Assembly: GCF_030348945.1 (NCBI RefSeq)
Contig: NZ_JAUCEN010000002.1
Span: 2,356,001-2,420,000 of the forward strand
Source of the DNA: Peribacillus sp. ACCC06369
Lineage (GTDB): Bacteria > Bacillota > Bacilli > Bacillales > DSM-1321
DNA length: 64,000 bases
Direction: 5' to 3'
Positions 1 through 8,217 of the stretch are shown piece by piece (position 1 is the first letter of the stretch; the number at the start of each line of letters is the position of its first letter). The notes under the pieces are model-generated. The model was not told the DNA's origin, did not search any database, and saw only the letters and a program-made list of their open reading frames with translations. Made by a program: the position numbers and the translations under genes.

Positions 1-2
1 CA

Positions 3-1016
3 GTGATGGACGCGATGAAAAAAGGTGGACAAAATTATGTTGAAATTTCTGATTTAGTCGATAAGTCAGGCCAGCATATAGCGAATTTGCTTCAGTCTGA
101 AGCAGCTGTCGTCGTAAACTCGGCATCAAGTGGAATTGCCCTTTCAGTAGCGGCGATCGTTACTGGAGGAAACAGAAGAAAAAGCGAAAGGCTTCATCAA
201 GAACCGATTAAAAAGAATGAAATCATCATGCTGAAAGGCCATAACGTTCAGTATGGTGCACCGGTTGAAACCATGATTTACCTGGGTGGCGGAAAATTGG
301 TTGAAGTGGGGTATGCAAACGAAGGGAAAGCGGAACATATTGCGGATGCCATTAATGAAAATACTTCCGCCATTTTATACGTGAAATCACATCATACTGT
401 TCAGAAAAATATGATATCTGTCGAAGAAGCATGGGAAGTGGCCAAAACGAATAATATCCCTCTGATTGTCGATGCAGCAGCGGAGGAAGACTTGGAGAAA
501 TATGTACAATTTGCCGACTTGGCGATTTATAGTGGATCAAAAGCCATTGAAGGACCGACATCCGGTATCGTAGCTGGCAGAAAAAAATATATCGAATGGT
601 TAAAGGTTCAATTGCACTGTATCGGAAGGAGCATGAAGGTCGGTAAAGAAACTACCTTTGGGCTGCTTCAGGCATTGGATGAGTATTTTGTCAAAATGGA
701 TAATAGTGAAAAAGAAAAAGCTAGTTTACAAGTTCTCGCTTCACTTGACTCCATTGATGGTGTAAAAGTAACGATTGTTCAGGATGAAGCCGGTCGTGCC
801 ATATATAGGGCACGTATTTCCATTGATCCTTTGATTACGGAAACAACGGCGAAGGAAGTGAACGAGCAGCTCAGAAATGGGGATATAGCCATTTATACAC
901 GTGATTATGGGATACGGCAAGGCTTTTTCGATATAGATCCACGTCCATTGCAAGGTGATGATATAAACGTCATTGAAGCTCAATTAAGAACCATTTTAGG
1001 AGGAAAACAAGGATGA
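3..1016 (+). CDS. DgaE-like PLP-dependent lyase, 5' end cut by the window
   Basis: SelA/DgaE-type fold-type I PLP enzyme. DgaE converts D-glucosaminate 6-phosphate to 2-keto-3-deoxy-6-phosphogluconate plus ammonia. The sequence has the family pattern: an early region rich in small residues (SAASSGIALSVAA-like), a VDAAAEE stretch for the cofactor pyridine ring, and SGSKAIEGP carrying the presumed Schiff-base lysine. The protein is about 30 residues shorter than usual and lacks the family's N-terminus (LKxxINASG-type), so the true start lies upstream of base 1; the GTG at base 3 is internal. The stop overlaps the next gene in an ATGA arrangement, with GGAGG just inside the 3' end. Next to DgaF-like and KdgK-like genes the role in sugar-acid or amino-sugar-acid catabolism is well supported; the exact substrate is not. 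Confidence 0.85.
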   Translation: MMDAMKKGGQNYVEISDLVDKSGQHIANLLQSEAAVVVNSASSGIALSVAAIVTGGNRRKSERLHQEPIKKNEIIMLKGHNVQYGAPVETMIYLGGGKLVEVGYANEGKAEHIADAINENTSAILYVKSHHTVQKNMISVEEAWEVAKTNNIPLIVDAAAEEDLEKYVQFADLAIYSGSKAIEGPTSGIVAGRKKYIEWLKVQLHCIGRSMKVGKETTFGLLQALDEYFVKMDNSEKEKASLQVLASLDSIDGVKVTIVQDEAGRAIYRARISIDPLITETTAKEVNEQLRNGDIAIYTRDYGIRQGFFDIDPRPLQGDDINVIEAQLRTILGGKQG

Positions 1017-1768
1017 CAAACATAAACAAACGGTTATTGAATGATCGTGTAGCCTTAAATGTACTAGCAAACAGTGTAGAAAATGCAGTGGAAGTCTTTG
1101 AAGCAGCGGAAGGCCATGTATTGGTTGGTGTACTCTCAAAGGATTATCCAACTGTGGAAGCTGGTGTTACAGCAATGAAAGAATACGGGGAAGCCATTGA
1201 TGAGGCCGTTTCCATAGGATTGGGCGCGGGCGATAATAGACAGGCAGCAGTTGTCGCAGAAATTGCAAAATACTATCCAGGCAGTCATATTAATCAGGTT
1301 TTTCCGGCTGTAGGTGCTACAAGGGCTAATTTAGGTGAGAAGGATAGCTGGATAAATTCACTTGTTTCTCCAACGGGGAAAGTCGGTTATGTGAATATTT
1401 CGACTGGTCCTGTAAGTGCAGGTGCAAGTGAAACGGCCATTGTGCCTATCAAAGCTGCCATTGCGCTGGTTCGCGATATGGGAGGAAATGCATTGAAATA
1501 CTTCCCGATGAAAGGCCTGAAGCATGAAGATGAGTATCGTGCTGTGGCAAAAGCTTGTGGTGAAGAGGGATTTGCTTTGGAACCAACAGGCGGAATCGAT
1601 TTAAATAATTTCGAGACCATACTGGAAATTGCATTGGAAGCAAAAGTGCCTAAAGTCATTCCCCATGTCTATTCTTCCATCATCGATGAAGAAACTGGAA
1701 AAACGAATGGGGAGGATGTACGGAAATTATTAGCCATAACAAAACAATTGGTTGAAAAACATGCCTAA
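1013..1768 (+). CDS. DgaF-like 2-dehydro-3-deoxy-phosphogluconate aldolase
   Basis: KDGP aldolase of the DgaF family (about 250 residues, here 251). It would split 2-keto-3-deoxy-6-phosphogluconate into pyruvate and glyceraldehyde 3-phosphate. The middle of the chain has the TIM-barrel pattern GNALKYFPMKG, where the lysine before YFPMKG is the likely Schiff-base residue, followed by ALEPTGGID near the phosphate site. The start is ATG 1013 behind AGGAGG with 8-9 nt spacing, overlapping the upstream stop. The gene overlaps the kinase downstream, so all three are probably translationally coupled. It is not the shorter Eda class, which lacks this sequence pattern. Confidence 0.85.
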   Translation: MTNINKRLLNDRVALNVLANSVENAVEVFEAAEGHVLVGVLSKDYPTVEAGVTAMKEYGEAIDEAVSIGLGAGDNRQAAVVAEIAKYYPGSHINQVFPAVGATRANLGEKDSWINSLVSPTGKVGYVNISTGPVSAGASETAIVPIKAAIALVRDMGGNALKYFPMKGLKHEDEYRAVAKACGEEGFALEPTGGIDLNNFETILEIALEAKVPKVIPHVYSSIIDEETGKTNGEDVRKLLAITKQLVEKHA

Positions 1769-2774
1769 AAGGATTGTGGCATTCGGGGAAGTAATGATGC
1801 GTTTGCAGGTACCAGGGTATGAATTGCTATCACAGGCTAACACTCTGCAATACTCCTTTTCAGGCACGGGGGTAAATGTTGCTTCTGCTATGACCAAGCT
1901 TGGACATGATGGATATCTTGTTACAAAATTACCGGATAACCCCCTTGGGGATTCAGCGGTTTCGGCTTTGCAGCGCTTAGGAATTGGACGGAACTTCATC
2001 TCTAGAGGTGGAAAATACTTGGGGATGTATTTTTTGGAAAATGGTTTTGGACAGCGGGCGAGCCGTGTCACATACTCCAATCGATTGGAAAGCAGTTTTA
2101 ATACAGCATACTCTTCCGATTATGATATGGATATGATTTCAGAAAAGGCGGATATCATCCATTTTTGCGGAATCACGCTTGCCATGGCGGAAAATGTACG
2201 GGAAAGTATGAAGGTGCTGGCTAGAAAAGTCAAAGAAAAAGGCGGTACAGTCTGTTTCGATTGCAATTACCGCCCCGCTTTATGGGAGGGTGGTTACGCG
2301 GACGCAAAGCCTCATTATGAAGAAATGCTTTCTTTGGCTGATATCGTCATGATGAATGAAAAAGACGCACTATATATTTTAGGAATGAAGTCAGAAGGCT
2401 CCACAAGGGAAGGGCAGCTTGTTGAGTTGATCCCAAAAGTAGCAGAGACATTCAATATTCAATCGATAGCGGGGACACATCGTTCGATCAACAGCGATAA
2501 TACCCATACGTTGAGGGGATATATGTATAAGGAAGGAACATTTTACTTTTCCGATATCCTATCATTTTCCGTATATGATAGAATAGGTTCTGGAGATGCC
2601 TATACCAGCGGAATCTTACATGGTGAATTACTGGGATATTCCCCTGAAAAGACAGTTTGGTTTGCGGCTGTATCAGGAATGCTGGCATGTACTGTCGTTG
2701 GAGATACTCCTTTGGCAACCGAAAAGGAGATACTTTCGGCGATGGAAGGTAAAATGGAAGATATTAAGAGATAA
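1761..2774 (+). CDS. PfkB-family sugar kinase, KdgK-like
   Basis: Ribokinase/PfkB-type kinase of 337 residues from ATG 1761. A TTG nine bases upstream (1752) is also possible, and neither has a clear Shine-Dalgarno because the start lies inside the aldolase gene. The N-terminal IVAFGEVMMRL and FSGTGVNVA stretches match the substrate-binding part of KdgK proteins. GSGDAYTSG near residues 276-284 is the PfkB signature with the catalytic Asp. The likely reaction is phosphorylation of 2-keto-3-deoxygluconate, which feeds the aldolase encoded just before it. If so, the DgaE-like enzyme may work on a non-phosphorylated acid, since no PTS genes are seen here. Confidence 0.8.
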   Translation: MPKRIVAFGEVMMRLQVPGYELLSQANTLQYSFSGTGVNVASAMTKLGHDGYLVTKLPDNPLGDSAVSALQRLGIGRNFISRGGKYLGMYFLENGFGQRASRVTYSNRLESSFNTAYSSDYDMDMISEKADIIHFCGITLAMAENVRESMKVLARKVKEKGGTVCFDCNYRPALWEGGYADAKPHYEEMLSLADIVMMNEKDALYILGMKSEGSTREGQLVELIPKVAETFNIQSIAGTHRSINSDNTHTLRGYMYKEGTFYFSDILSFSVYDRIGSGDAYTSGILHGELLGYSPEKTVWFAAVSGMLACTVVGDTPLATEKEILSAMEGKMEDIKR

Positions 2775-2791
2775 AAGGCAGGAGATTAGGA

Positions 2792-3514
2792 ATGAATGTG
2801 AACAGAAAAAATGGACCGATGTATTTACAAATAAAAGAAATATTGAAGGATCGTATTTTACATGGGGTTTATGCCATCGACACAAACATTCCCTCCGAGC
2901 CTCTATTGGAAGAAGAATTTAATGTAAGTAAGGTCACTGTCCGTAATGCAATCAAAGAACTCGTGCAAGAGGGGTATGTTGAAAAGAAAAGCGGCAAAGG
3001 CACCAGGGTCATAGCTAATGGATCTATTGTCAAACTTTCTAAAGGAAAGCGTTTTACAGAGCTTTTGGTGGAAGAAGGGCACTTCATTGTAAAAAAGGTG
3101 TTAAACATAAGTCATGTTGACCTTTCTTCGGACGCTAAGCTGCATTCTTTATTTGGTGACCAATGCACAAAAATCGAACGAATATATTTATTGGACAATG
3201 AACCTTATATTTACTTTACACATTATGTTTCACTTAATATAAATCAAGAAGAGATTAAAGAGGTCCAAATCAATTCTTTGTACCGCTTTTTGGAAGATCA
3301 AAACGTCAAACTTGAAACATTCAGAGATGAGTTTGCCGTTGCTATCGCTCCGGATCACATTTGCGAAACACTGAAAATCGAAAACAATAGTCCAGTATTG
3401 AAAAGGATTCGGATTTCCAGTGATGGGGACGGAAATGTTATGGAATACAGTGAAGGGTATTACAACACGGCTAAACAGAACTACATTGTGACATATAACG
3501 AGCCGGTACAATAA
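2792..3514 (+). CDS. GntR-family regulator with UTRA domain
   Basis: HutC-type GntR regulator of 240 residues. The N-terminal winged helix (residues 5-70) contains the typical IPSEPLLEEEFNVSKVTVRNAIKEL pattern in split form: PSE..L, then VSKVTVRNAI as the recognition helix. Residues 90-235 form the UTRA ligand-binding domain, ending in YSEGYYNT. Start ATG 2792 sits behind AGGAG. Because it lies inside the sugar-acid operon between the kinase and the permease, it most likely controls this operon in response to a sugar acid or its phosphate. Effector and operator were not identified. Confidence 0.85.
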   Translation: MNVNRKNGPMYLQIKEILKDRILHGVYAIDTNIPSEPLLEEEFNVSKVTVRNAIKELVQEGYVEKKSGKGTRVIANGSIVKLSKGKRFTELLVEEGHFIVKKVLNISHVDLSSDAKLHSLFGDQCTKIERIYLLDNEPYIYFTHYVSLNINQEEIKEVQINSLYRFLEDQNVKLETFRDEFAVAIAPDHICETLKIENNSPVLKRIRISSDGDGNVMEYSEGYYNTAKQNYIVTYNEPVQ

Positions 3515-3537
3515 TCCCATTTATTGTATTGGTTTGA

Positions 3538-3552
3538 TTGTAAGCGATTTCT
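3538..3552 (+). promoter_or_regulatory. Candidate cre (CcpA) site before the permease gene
   Basis: TTGTAAGCGATTTCT matches the core of the cre consensus WTGNAANCGNWWNCA at all but the last position. It lies 19 bases upstream of the permease start codon, in the 56-base gap after the gntR gene. Catabolite repression of a sugar-acid permease fits known CcpA biology, but the match is imperfect and no promoter is obvious here. Confidence 0.4.
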
Positions 3553-3570
3553 TAGGGATGGGGAGAACAT

Positions 3571-4896
3571 ATGGATCTATATTTATTAGGAATCACGCTG
3601 ATAGCAATCGTAATTGTTATTTTGGGGGTATCATGGTGGAAATGGCATGCATTCATAAGCTTGACTGTAGCCAGTTTATTTTTAGCGGTTTTTTCCGGAC
3701 TGCCAATGGACAAGATTGTAGGAGCTTATGAAACGGGTGTCGGAGCTGTCCTTGGTCACCTTATTGGAATATTGGCCTTAGGGACCATCTTAGGAAAGAT
3801 GATGTCCGACTCAGGAGCTGGTATGCAGGTAGCCGACTTTTTCATTGATAAATTCGGCGTGAAGAACCTTCCATGGGCCATGCTTTTATCTGGTTTCATC
3901 ATCGGTATTCCGGTATTTTTTGAAGTTGGTTTAGTCATATTGCTGCCTTTGGTCATTTCCATTCGAAAATCAACCAAAGTGAACATCTTGTTAATAGGTA
4001 TTCCCGTGCTTGCTGGTTTATCGATCGTACATGGTCTGGTACCTCCGCATCCGGGAGCCATGACAGCTATTGGAATCTATAATGCAAACATGGGACACGT
4101 ACTTCTGTACTCATTGATCATCGCATTCCCGACAGCTGTAATTGCCGGACCAATATTTGCAAAATGGCTTCATAAACGGGTCATTCCTGTTGGAGAACCG
4201 GAATTGATTCGGGTGGAAACAAAGTCAAGTGGATTACCGGGGACTGGAGTTTCGTTCTTCATCATCCTTTTGCCGGTTTTGTTGATGGTTTTAACTGTAG
4301 TGGCGCCTTATCTGTCGCTACCAGGTTCCATAGAAAAATTCCTATTGTTTATCGGAAGTCCAGTGATCGCCTTATTAATCTCCTGTTTTGCAGCTTACTA
4401 TTTCTTGGGTTTCAGACAGGGCATGGACAAATCGCTACTTAAAAAGTTAACGGAAGAATGCTTATTGCCATTAGCTTCCATAATCCTTATTATCGGTGCA
4501 GGTGGAGGATTCAAGCAAATTTTAATTGATAGTGGCGTAGGGACTGCAATTGCTTCCATGTCTGAAGAAATATCATTATCACCCATCGTCCTTGCATTCC
4601 TTGTGGCCGGATTGATTCGGGTTGCCACAGGTTCTGCAACAGTCGCTTTGACCACGGCAGCAGGAATTGTATCACCGGTCGTTGCCAATATGACGGGTGT
4701 TAATCTAGAATTACTCGTTATTGCCACGGGCGCAGGCTCACTTATGTTTTCCCATGTTAATGACGCCGGTTTCTGGTTAGTAAAAGAATATATGGGATTA
4801 ACCGTAAAAGAAACCTTCAAAACATGGACAGTCATGGAAACCTTGCTTTCTTTCGTGGCATTCGGTCTGGTTTTAATTTTGGATATATTCATATAG
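3571..4896 (+). CDS. GntP-family gluconate/sugar-acid permease
   Basis: Polytopic inner-membrane transporter of 441 residues with about 12 hydrophobic segments, the usual size for GntP/GntT proteins. Family hallmarks are visible: LGKMMSDSGAG near residue 75, VHGLVPPHPG in the middle, ATGSATVALTTAAG near 355 and SHVNDAGFWL near 395. It should import gluconate or a related sugar acid by proton symport. It is the last gene of the operon, preceded by GGGGAGA 8 nt before ATG 3571 and followed by a strong terminator. This indicates uptake by a permease without phosphorylation rather than by the PTS used in the Salmonella dga system. Confidence 0.88.
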   Translation: MDLYLLGITLIAIVIVILGVSWWKWHAFISLTVASLFLAVFSGLPMDKIVGAYETGVGAVLGHLIGILALGTILGKMMSDSGAGMQVADFFIDKFGVKNLPWAMLLSGFIIGIPVFFEVGLVILLPLVISIRKSTKVNILLIGIPVLAGLSIVHGLVPPHPGAMTAIGIYNANMGHVLLYSLIIAFPTAVIAGPIFAKWLHKRVIPVGEPELIRVETKSSGLPGTGVSFFIILLPVLLMVLTVVAPYLSLPGSIEKFLLFIGSPVIALLISCFAAYYFLGFRQGMDKSLLKKLTEECLLPLASIILIIGAGGGFKQILIDSGVGTAIASMSEEISLSPIVLAFLVAGLIRVATGSATVALTTAAGIVSPVVANMTGVNLELLVIATGAGSLMFSHVNDAGFWLVKEYMGLTVKETFKTWTVMETLLSFVAFGLVLILDIFI

Positions 4897-4932
4897 TCAA
4901 CAAAGGATGCAATTGTTGAATAAGTAACTTTT

Positions 4933-4971
4933 ACCTCCGTGATATGTCTTGGGGTGACATATCACGGAGGT
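4933..4971 (+). terminator. Rho-independent terminator of the sugar-acid operon
   Basis: A perfect 16-bp stem (ACCTCCGTGATATGTC, 4933-4948, and its complement 4956-4971) with a 7-base loop, followed by TTATTTATT. It lies 37 bases after the GntP stop codon. Confidence 0.9.
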
Positions 4972-5081
4972 TTATTTATTGAAAAGCTTTCTGGGAAGGG
5001 ATCTCTTCTAAAGTAAATGAAAAGGATTGAATATAGTTGCCTTAGCTATGGAAGTGATTTGACTAGTGACAAGGGCAGTTT

Positions 5082-5264
5082 TCACCCAGAAGACGTTTGT
5101 TTTGCTCCTCGAAGATATAAGTCCTGACAGAGACTTCTATATTGAAAGATTGACAGCTTCCCGTTTACATATTCATTCTGAATATAATCCAGTAATTCAT
5201 TGGCATGGTTAGGCTTTTGACGTTTTTCCTGAATATAATGGAGGATTAAAACTTCTATATTCAC
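5082..5264 (-). CDS. yppF: YppF-like small protein
   Basis: A 60-residue protein with the YppF family pattern: an N-terminal hydrophobic/polar helix, then HANELLDYIQNEYVNGKLS and a Y..L...LY..GA ending. YppF of B. subtilis is of similar length and its function is unknown. The start is GTG (5264) with AAGGTGAG in front of it on the minus strand. It is a monocistronic gene, convergent with the sugar-acid operon. Confidence 0.75.
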   Translation of the reverse strand: MNIEVLILHYIQEKRQKPNHANELLDYIQNEYVNGKLSIFQYRSLCQDLYLRGAKQTSSG

Positions 5265-5506
5265 ACACTCACCTTACTTGACAAGTATTTTTTTCCATTA
5301 ACAATATAACATGGTAATACAAAAAATATCATTTTTTGAATATTTTAACTATCGACATATTTATACAAATAAAGGAATGATTAGGAATGAACGCTGGAAA
5401 AATTGACGAATTATTATCGGGAAATGCTAAAAAGAGCTATACCGCTGATATGAGCTCTTTCCAACTTTTATTGTGCCGGCTTGCATTTAGGTCCGCCCAA
5501 GAAAAA
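5265..5506. other. AT-rich gap without a recognised gene
   Basis: It separates yppF from the MFS terminator. It contains an unsupported 42-codon frame (5387-5515, +) with AGGA close upstream, and an imperfect AAAGAGCT/AGCTCTTT hairpin near 5430-5459. Neither resembles anything I recognise. Confidence 0.4.
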
Positions 5507-5527
5507 AACCCTTGAAATTCAAGGGTT
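5502..5527 (-). terminator. Terminator of the MFS gene (minus strand)
   Basis: Read on the minus strand, AACCCTTGAA and TTCAAGGGTT form a 10-bp stem with a 1-base loop, followed by a run of seven Ts including the stem base. It lies about 50 bases beyond the MFS stop codon. Confidence 0.85.
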
Positions 5528-5579
5528 GGAGATAGTCCATTAAACTAGTGTTCGTCTGATTTTACAAGGAACGTTCTCT

Positions 5580-6869
5580 TTAGACTTGTATCTTTTGAGC
5601 AGGCAAAGGTGATAAAAGCAGTTCTGCCGCTTCTCTCTTAATGGAGAATATATAAGCTGCCAAACCTAAGAGGGCTGCAAAAATCAGCATGGCGATCGAT
5701 GAACTGAAATCCCCGCCAGACAAGTCACGAAGCCATCCCATGATATAGCTCGAAAAGCCGCCCATGATATTCGTGAATCCAATTAGACCAGCGGCCCGTC
5801 CTGCCGTTTCAGGTGTTGAGTATTTTACCATGAGCATATTACTTAGATGGAACACACCGCCTTGACATCCCATTGCCAGTCCCATACATAGCCCGGCCAA
5901 AATAGGATTGGGGATGAATACCGCTACAGTCAGAAAGACAGCCGTCAATGAAAATAGAATCGAGGCCATCAAACTTGGACGTCTGGTTTTGTCAGCCAGA
6001 AAACCGCATGCCAAGACAAATCCTAAAGCGAATAGCCAGGAAAGTGAAGTAATACTCGACATTCCTTCCTTTTCGAATCCTTTTGCTTCAATGAGGTAGG
6101 TAGGAAGCCAAATGCTGATTCCGAAAAATAAGAAGGAGCATACGAGCATGCCGAACCAAACAATCCAGAAACGATAATCTTGGGCGAAACTCTTATTCTC
6201 GGAGGCAGCTGTTTCTTTCACTTCATCATCCGTTTGGCGAATGAAAGCCAATTCCTCCTTACTTATACGGGGGTGCTCTTCTGGTGTATTCCGAGTCATA
6301 AAGATGAACATCGGGATATTTATAAATAAGTTGAATGCTGCAAGCATAAAGAAAGCTGCCTGCCAGTGGAGTAAAGATATCACGAGCACCAAGAAAATGG
6401 CTCCCATTGCCGGTCCTAAATAGTTTCCGGTAAGCCAAGATGCCTGGGCCCTCCCCAATTCCCGTTTATTAAACCAGTTAGAAATGAATTTTCCGGAAAC
6501 CGGAATCATCATCCCTTCACCAAAACCAAGAATGATCCTGCTTATTAAAAACATTTCATATGAATTTGCCAGGCCTGACGTGATCATCGTGAGTGTCCAA
6601 ACGAATAAACCGGCGATGGCTGTTTTACGTGCACCTAATTTATCAATGATGAAGCCCCAAAAAAGATTTGAAACTCCATAAGCAATGGTGAATACAAATG
6701 ATAGAAGACCGATCTTTGCATTTTTGTCATCGCCTGTCATACCGAGTGCATGCAAGAATTCCGGATCTGTTTGAATGATGGAAATGCCAACTTTATCAAT
6801 TTGTCCAAAAAACCAAAAGAAAAAAATTGGAACGGCAATATACAACCATCTTTTTTGCCCATTTAACAT
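5580..6869 (-). CDS. MFS transporter, anion:cation symporter type
   Basis: A 429-residue transporter with about 12 membrane segments. Residues 45-90 carry the MFS motif (ISNLFWGFIIDKLGARKT in similar form: FWGFIIDKLGARK), and a second copy, LACGFLADKTRRPS, follows the central loop. The pattern (W..WGFI, LGFGEGMMIPV) resembles the ACS family, which carries organic or sugar acids such as glucarate, phthalate or hexuronates. Start ATG 6869 follows AAGGAGATGG. It stands alone with its own terminator and a cre-like site upstream. It is related in type to the MFS gene at 24352 but is not a copy of it. The substrate is unknown; it could serve the sugar-acid operon or the aromatic cluster on either side. 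Confidence 0.85.
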   Translation of the reverse strand: MLNGQKRWLYIAVPIFFFWFFGQIDKVGISIIQTDPEFLHALGMTGDDKNAKIGLLSFVFTIAYGVSNLFWGFIIDKLGARKTAIAGLFVWTLTMITSGLANSYEMFLISRIILGFGEGMMIPVSGKFISNWFNKRELGRAQASWLTGNYLGPAMGAIFLVLVISLLHWQAAFFMLAAFNLFINIPMFIFMTRNTPEEHPRISKEELAFIRQTDDEVKETAASENKSFAQDYRFWIVWFGMLVCSFLFFGISIWLPTYLIEAKGFEKEGMSSITSLSWLFALGFVLACGFLADKTRRPSLMASILFSLTAVFLTVAVFIPNPILAGLCMGLAMGCQGGVFHLSNMLMVKYSTPETAGRAAGLIGFTNIMGGFSSYIMGWLRDLSGGDFSSSIAMLIFAALLGLAAYIFSIKREAAELLLSPLPAQKIQV

Positions 6870-6900
6870 AATACCATCTCCTTATCGCTTTTTAACATGC

Positions 6901-6917
6901 CTTAAAACGCTTACATT
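6901..6917 (-). promoter_or_regulatory. Candidate cre site upstream of the MFS gene
   Basis: On the minus strand ATGTAAGCGTTTTAAGG matches WTGNAANCGNWWNCA except for one base (A where C is expected). It lies 32 bases upstream of the start codon, where CcpA binding would repress transcription. Confidence 0.45.
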
Positions 6918-6959
6918 TGAGAATAAGTGTTTTTCGGTTATCCCTTTAGAAAGGTACTA

Positions 6960-7600
6960 GTTTTGATTTTTCCCGCCTTTCTTTAAAATTTTGATAGATA
7001 AAAAGGAACAGAAGTGTTTTGCAAGGAAAACAAAGTTTTACTTTCTTAACGATAAATTAAAATAATTCGATTGTCAATTTAATATTTTGATAATTCTCCA
7101 TTTTTAGAATAAATGATTCGATGGCCATTTTTAAATAACCCATTGGGATTCATGTTTAAAATCGACCTCCGTTGCCCACTATTTTACGTTGTGGGGGAAA
7201 ACATACAAGCAAATGAGTGGAAAGGCACTTATATAGGATTTAAAAAGAGAAGTGTATTAGATTTGTGTCAAAAAAAGGAATTAATATTAAATTATTAAAA
7301 ATTCCGACTTGTTTATATTGAATTTAAAATCAGGAAAATTTATAATTCATTTAGGTTGTTTTATATATGAAATACTTATTATGGAAAATCACATGATTTG
7401 GTAGAAAAATATTGATGTATTAAGATTCTTCATTTGTTCTTATTTGCATATTTAGATATATTTGGTGGATCGGGATGTCTTCGATAAGTCGTGTAATTCT
7501 ATCGTTACGTCAATTAAGCTAGGCCCTTCAAATAGTTTTATAAATGTAATTATGCTTTAATTGACAAATAAACACTTAATATTCATGAAGAGTAAAGGAT
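6960..7600. other. AT-rich region without a supported gene
   Basis: About 640 bases between the MFS promoter and the hydrolase remnant. Frames are short and I see no good ribosome binding sites, repeats or terminators. A 61-codon frame at 7113-7298 has no ribosome binding site and no recognisable product. The stretch marks the left edge of the aromatic cluster. Confidence 0.5.
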
Positions 7601-7615
7601 TGTGAGGTTGCAAGG

Positions 7616-8070
7616 ATGCCAATTAGCCATTTAGAAGAAAGCTCGATTGCTCGATTCATTATCTGGAATCGGGTGAAGGAAAAGCGCTTGTTATCCTCCA
7701 TGGTTTGGGAAACAATTCTTAATCATGGAGACAACAGCTCGGTCAGTTGGATGATGAATTTAGAGTAATTGCCTGGGACGCACCAGGGTACGGTGAAAGT
7801 TCTGCTGGATACCGGTCCGTTGCCTTCTCTTTATCAAATTTAAACCAAATGGACATCCTTTCTTCTATATCTATCCCGACAATGGTCATGTGTGGTGAAC
7901 TGGATCAGGTCACACAGGTTAGTGAATCAAGAATTTTTCATGAATTGATTCCTAATTCCGAGTTTGCCATGGTACCGAATCCCGGCCATTTATGTTACCA
8001 GGAAGTTCCAGGGGTTTTCAATGAATATGTTACCGAGTTTTTACTGAGACAAAAGGCAGGCAAAGATTGA
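7616..8070 (+). pseudogene. Alpha/beta hydrolase, broken and internally deleted
   Basis: Fragments of an alpha/beta-hydrolase fold enzyme remain. The start (MPISHLEES, behind AGG) changes frame near 7650 into IHYLESGEGKALVILHGLG, which contains the oxyanion-loop HGLG, then meets an in-frame TAA near 7721. Sequence resumes with VIAWDAPGYGESS and jumps directly to IPTMVMCGELDQVT and PNPGHLCYQE. The last two carry the acid and histidine of the catalytic triad. The middle of the protein, including the nucleophile-elbow serine (GxSxG), is missing. An intact relative would have about 260-280 residues. Its place ahead of an extradiol-dioxygenase cluster suggests a former meta-cleavage product hydrolase (inference). 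The 3' part alone (7747-8070) is open but cannot be active. Confidence 0.8.
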
Positions 8071-8217
8071 AGTAGCATGAAAAAATATTCACCAAAAGAA
8101 ATTGCAGGAAGAGATGTACATATACTGCAAGTTCCTTCTAGGTAGTGAGATGAAGAAATCTTAACAATAGGGTACATAATTCGCAGAGAAATCAATAACA
8201 ACGGGGGGAATACTCGA

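Noticed and set aside
5387..5515. 42-codon frame starting MNAGKIDELL
   Set aside because: Has a weak AGGA upstream, but it runs into the MFS terminator stem and resembles no known small protein.
7113..7298. 61-codon open frame in the AT-rich gap
   Set aside because: No ribosome binding site, no recognisable sequence pattern and composition like the surrounding non-coding DNA.
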